Source: Acanthaster planci
Lineage: Eukaryota > Echinodermata > Asteroidea > Valvatida > Acanthasteridae
Length of the DNA: 46,895 bases
Reading direction: 5' to 3'
NCBI RefSeq assembly: GCF_001949145.1
Contig: NW_019091673.1
Coordinates: 156,655-203,549 of the forward strand
Of this stretch, positions 43,300-46,895 are shown piece after piece. How positions within the stretch are numbered: the stretch's first letter is position 1; each line of letters begins with the position of its first letter. Under the pieces are notes generated by a model. That model was not told the origin of the DNA. It saw nothing but the letters and a program-made list of their open reading frames with translations, and did not search any database. The translations under genes were made by a program, and so were the position numbers.

Positions 43300-46200
43300 T
43301 GCATGCGTAAAATAATTTTGGAAGATACTGAATCAGAATGGCAGCCTGGGCAGGAAGTGAAGGCCGTATCTAGCCTGAGTTGGGACAAGCATTCGGAAGG
43401 CTGATGTCCCTTTACGGCGAAGCGATTTACACCTGCACCGGAACTTCACGTAAAGCGGCTCACAATATAGTGCACAACTTCCTGTCAAGTTGGAAGCTGA
43501 CCCTGTTCACGTTGGGTTTGGCACAAGAACACTATCATTTTACTTTCTTTGCTCCTTTCTGACAGCACTGAAAAGATCCTTTGCATAAATCATTCTCAAG
43601 AAACATGCCTTCTCTGAGTACTGAACACAAATTGAAGACTGTAGCATCAATAACACAGTGTAAAGAGTGGACAAGAGCGGTAATCGGTATAAATGTCCTT
43701 ATGTTATACATGTACATGTATCAAAATGGTAAGAGCTAGTGTGCTCAACAGCAGTACATCCAACCTCTGGCCATATCTATAAATTCAAACTAACAACAGT
43801 AATGGCTTCGCAGACGTTATTGTACTTAGTAGTGTAACAATACGGAATTGTCACAGAGTGATATTAAATCGAAATTACTTTTAGATTAATAATACCGTAT
43901 AATTTTGGCCCTAATTGTTGAAAAGATAAACGTGGTATTTAGTGGTGAAACAAGATTTTATTTTCCTGAGCCGCCACACCCAAACATTCCTGAAGTCAGT
44001 CAACCTTACCAGAATGATGGGCTGAGTGCCAGTTGAGTTGTTATTGGTAGATGTAGCCACTTATGCATTAATTTGAATAATGAATATTTATGAGGGGATA
44101 TAGTACACAAAACATTTTGAGTTCGTTGGAATAAGGCGTGGCAATGCTGGAATTTTTCCTTTGGGTTTAAAAGAAAAGATATGGGGTGATGTGATCAGTT
44201 CATTGCTGGATTCCGAGGGGAGGGCAGCGGCCAGCCTCGATGACTTGTAGTCCTGAGTCGAGTTAGTCTTGAGATGAGTGACTTCTAATTATGGAAGTAG
44301 AATAAACTACATGTACATTTAGACTGTTCTGAGAAATGGGAAGCCAGGAAACACCCAGTTCCTGTAAGTTAGCCATGTATAAATATGATACATTGGATAT
44401 TTATTTTATACATTTATTCCTTGCAAAACCAGATCTTGAGCCAGTGAAAATGAGATTTGCCGAGATATTGCATAAAATCCTTATTGATTTAAGTAATTTA
44501 AGTTGAGGTTGTTGCAGCACTGAAACAGTTGACACACTTCATAACTCTTCAAATTCATAATGAATATTTTGTGTTAAATGTAACTTGGCCAGAAAAACAG
44601 AAACATGGGAATATGGTGGCAATTTTCAGGGTTTTACGCTAAGAGGAAGAGGGAGTCAGTTGACCGGTGGTGACAGAAGGGTTGGACTGCGGCGGTGGGA
44701 CGCAGAAACTTGCCGAGTCAGCCACAGGCCACAGAAGCCGACTACAACGCAAGAAACAGAAGCAACATGGTGGCGGGACATTGAGGTGCTCATCACCTCA
44801 TTTATATTATAATCAATAACAATGTTAATGTAAGAAATAATCCTTATTTTGTGTACTTCTGTAAATAAATGTAAATATTGTACGTGCAAAACAAATTTCC
44901 AGCAACAGGTGTGTATATATTCGTGTCTCAGCTACCAAAGGTCTGTCCCTAAGGGTAGGACAACTCTAGGGGTGTGACAGGAATGAACCCGTTGGCAAAA
45001 TTGTTAGTTGTCTGAAATTTACATTTGATTATATCTGTTGTCTATCGAGTGAATTTCTTGCATTTTGAGTTGAACTGTTTTACAAAGCAAGCGGGAAAGG
45101 ATTGTTCTACGACACAAAGAATAAGCCTTGAATACGAATCCTCTGTATAAAGTTACATCCAAGTCTCTCAATTATGATACAGTTGAACAAAAACTCAATA
45201 ATAAACAATATTCCTGTTGATTTAAATTTCTTCACTTTCAAAGTCTCCAGTGCTAGCCTGCACTCAGGTTTGATTCCTAAGCAACAGCCGAAATCCATCC
45301 AAAGTATTCAGCAGTTAACCTATCCGGTAGTGAGGCATTTTCCATCAGTAGTCTTGTCAATTTGACGTATTACAAGAACTTGATTATTTCATTTCACTGG
45401 ACTGTTCATCCCGTGGTGGCTTTCCTTTGTCCCTTGTGAAGTTGTGCTGTGGGCCACATGTGGCAAGCTCTTAAGAGTCTGGGCCTGTCCACAGATGTTC
45501 GGTGACAAAAATTTATTACGGTTGTAATTCCCCAAGCATTAGTGAACAATTACCACGCCAGTGTAGGCCAGGGAATAGAAACAGTTTGTACTGGCCAACA
45601 GGTGTTACAGTATGCATTTAGTATTGTCAAAACTCTAAAGAAATTCTGTGTTGCTAGGGGCTGGTCAATTTCAGATTAAACCCGGCAAGAGGTAGGGACA
45701 GTTGTGGTTCCGGAGTGAAGCCCAATAGGTGAAACAGGTTGAAAGGTTCAATACTGAGGATCCTCAAAGGACCCGGGTATGTTTGCTGTTTAGTTGAGTT
45801 TGATCAACCCAACAGTTGGTGTAAGCCAAGTCAATTGTCCAAACGATTTCAGCAATGAAACACTGGTGTTTGGGCACTGTGATTCATGTTTGAAGTCCAA
45901 TGACCGGGAGTTGATTTAAATTCTGGTTAAAAGTAATATGGTCTACTCATTTATTTCGATGTGAGTGAATAAAGAATTTCAGGCCGCAAGTGCAGATGCA
46001 TGCACTGTTCTTTTTGTTCATTTCTAAGCGTTAAAAATAATTCATAACATCGTGGAATGCATGAATGGCATGAGGGACTCATGTAAAAGAAGGTCGCAAC
46101 ATAATATGCTTTACCACACTCCCACGACCGTCAATGATGTTTTGCACATAGCGCTCACAATTTATAGACATGTATTTCCTTTTTTGCTTACACCTAACGA

Positions 46201-46640
46201 TTCTGAATCGTCACTGAATAATTCAATAGGTGCTACTGCTGTTCTTAGTCATACCCGTAAGGGTCATTACAACAGCTGGGATTTCCAACATTATTTCCAA
46301 AATGCTTGCAGGTGTTCTTGCACTATGTGATTTTATTTCACTACATCCAGACACTTGTAACCCCCTACCGAATTAATGGGGCCTATTTTGGCTAGACATT
46401 CTGAGAATGCATTTTCATTATGTCGTAACAAGAAGACTTATCCTTATTTGGTTATCCCTATTTCCCTGGACATGCAATACTGTTCGACTTGGTGTAGTGC
46501 AGTCTCCATTGTAACGAGGTTTTTAAGATCAGGCTCGTGGTCGGCGGTTGTTCCGAACAGTTGGTATTAGTATTCTATTGATTGTGGTGACAGGAACGCG
46601 ACACGTGCGTGCATTGACTGTTTTCTTCACGGTTTGGTGC
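43300..46640. other. Non-coding stretch, no gene recognised
   Basis: AT-rich, with short open frames that lack splice support. A plus-strand frame at 46052-46330 (92 codons) has ordinary composition but no recognised motif. Confidence 0.35.
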
Positions 46641-46651
46641 AGTGTTGTAGT

Positions 46652-46776
46652 CGAGACCTTTATGTCCGAGACCGAGACCAAGGCATTCGAGACCAAAACC
46701 GAGACCAGCTCTTTCAAGACCCAGACCAGGACTTTGAGACCGAGACTTTTGCAGTTCGAGACCAAGACCGAGACCT
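46652..46776. repeat. Degenerate GAGACC/CGAGACCAAGAC repeat
   Basis: About a dozen GAGACC or AAGACC hexamers, spaced 6-18 bp apart, across 125 bp. Both strands remain open through it, so the short frames here are repeat artefacts. Confidence 0.7.
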
Positions 46777-46895
46777 TGCACAACATATACAGTATATAGG
46801 CCTACATGTAGTTCATTAATGGTAAACGTGGTGGACAATTGGCATTAAACAGCAAAATTAAGTGCAGATTTTACATGTAAAGCACTCAACATATT

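Noticed and set aside
46529-46838. Open frames on both strands over the GAGACC repeat
   Set aside because: Products of a degenerate hexamer repeat (Arg-Asp-Gln or Leu-Gly-Val monotony), not genes.
1-46895. CRISPR arrays, operons, bacterial-type ribosome-binding sites
   Set aside because: The sequence is clearly eukaryotic; the regular repeats found are satellites or foldback arms without spacer-repeat structure.

Overview
This is a window of animal nuclear DNA: AT-rich, gene-poor, with short exons, GT/AG introns and many decayed transposable elements. The repeated palindromes ACATGT and GTAGGCCTAC, the abundant short foldback elements and a RAG1-like zinc-binding module suggest a marine invertebrate deuterostome, most likely an echinoderm. 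That placement is inference; no species can be named from the sequence alone.

Layout. (1) Bases 1431-10007, minus strand: PIGP, the small two-helix subunit of the GPI-GlcNAc transferase of the ER. Four short exons splice cleanly into a 128-residue protein. Its introns hold a pogo-type transposase remnant, a piggyBac-type MITE flanked by TTAA, a hairpin MITE with a 6-bp target duplication, a third MITE and a large foldback element. (2) 10.3-13.5 kb: a dispersed repeat and a dead non-LTR reverse transcriptase ending in an (AAACC)n tail, lying between two pieces of a GACTC-type degenerate repeat. (3) 13.7-15.9 kb: a TATA/CCAAT promoter-like segment, a 938-bp assembly gap, then an open exon (15145-15861, plus) encoding the RAG1-type N-terminal cysteine/histidine motifs, a C3HC4 RING and a following zinc finger. 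It stops just after these and no RAG1 catalytic core follows. (4) 16.0-16.7 kb: a divergent promoter between two unrecognised first exons. (5) 16.7-32.9 kb: mostly non-coding, with hairpin elements, a 198-bp repeat, a pentanucleotide satellite, a 43-bp minisatellite and a few weak exon candidates. (6) 32.9-39.1 kb, minus strand: a BEN-domain gene, with a probable first exon at 39124 and a large last exon broken by at least one one-base frameshift. (7) 41.9-43.3 kb, minus strand: a decayed Tc1/mariner transposase with a spliceosomal intron inside the catalytic QDND-K^HTS motif. (8) The rest, to 46895, is non-coding apart from a GAGACC-type repeat near the end.

The best-supported gene is PIGP. 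The observations most worth following are the RAG1 N-terminal-like exon next to the gap, and the intron-split Tc1 transposase.
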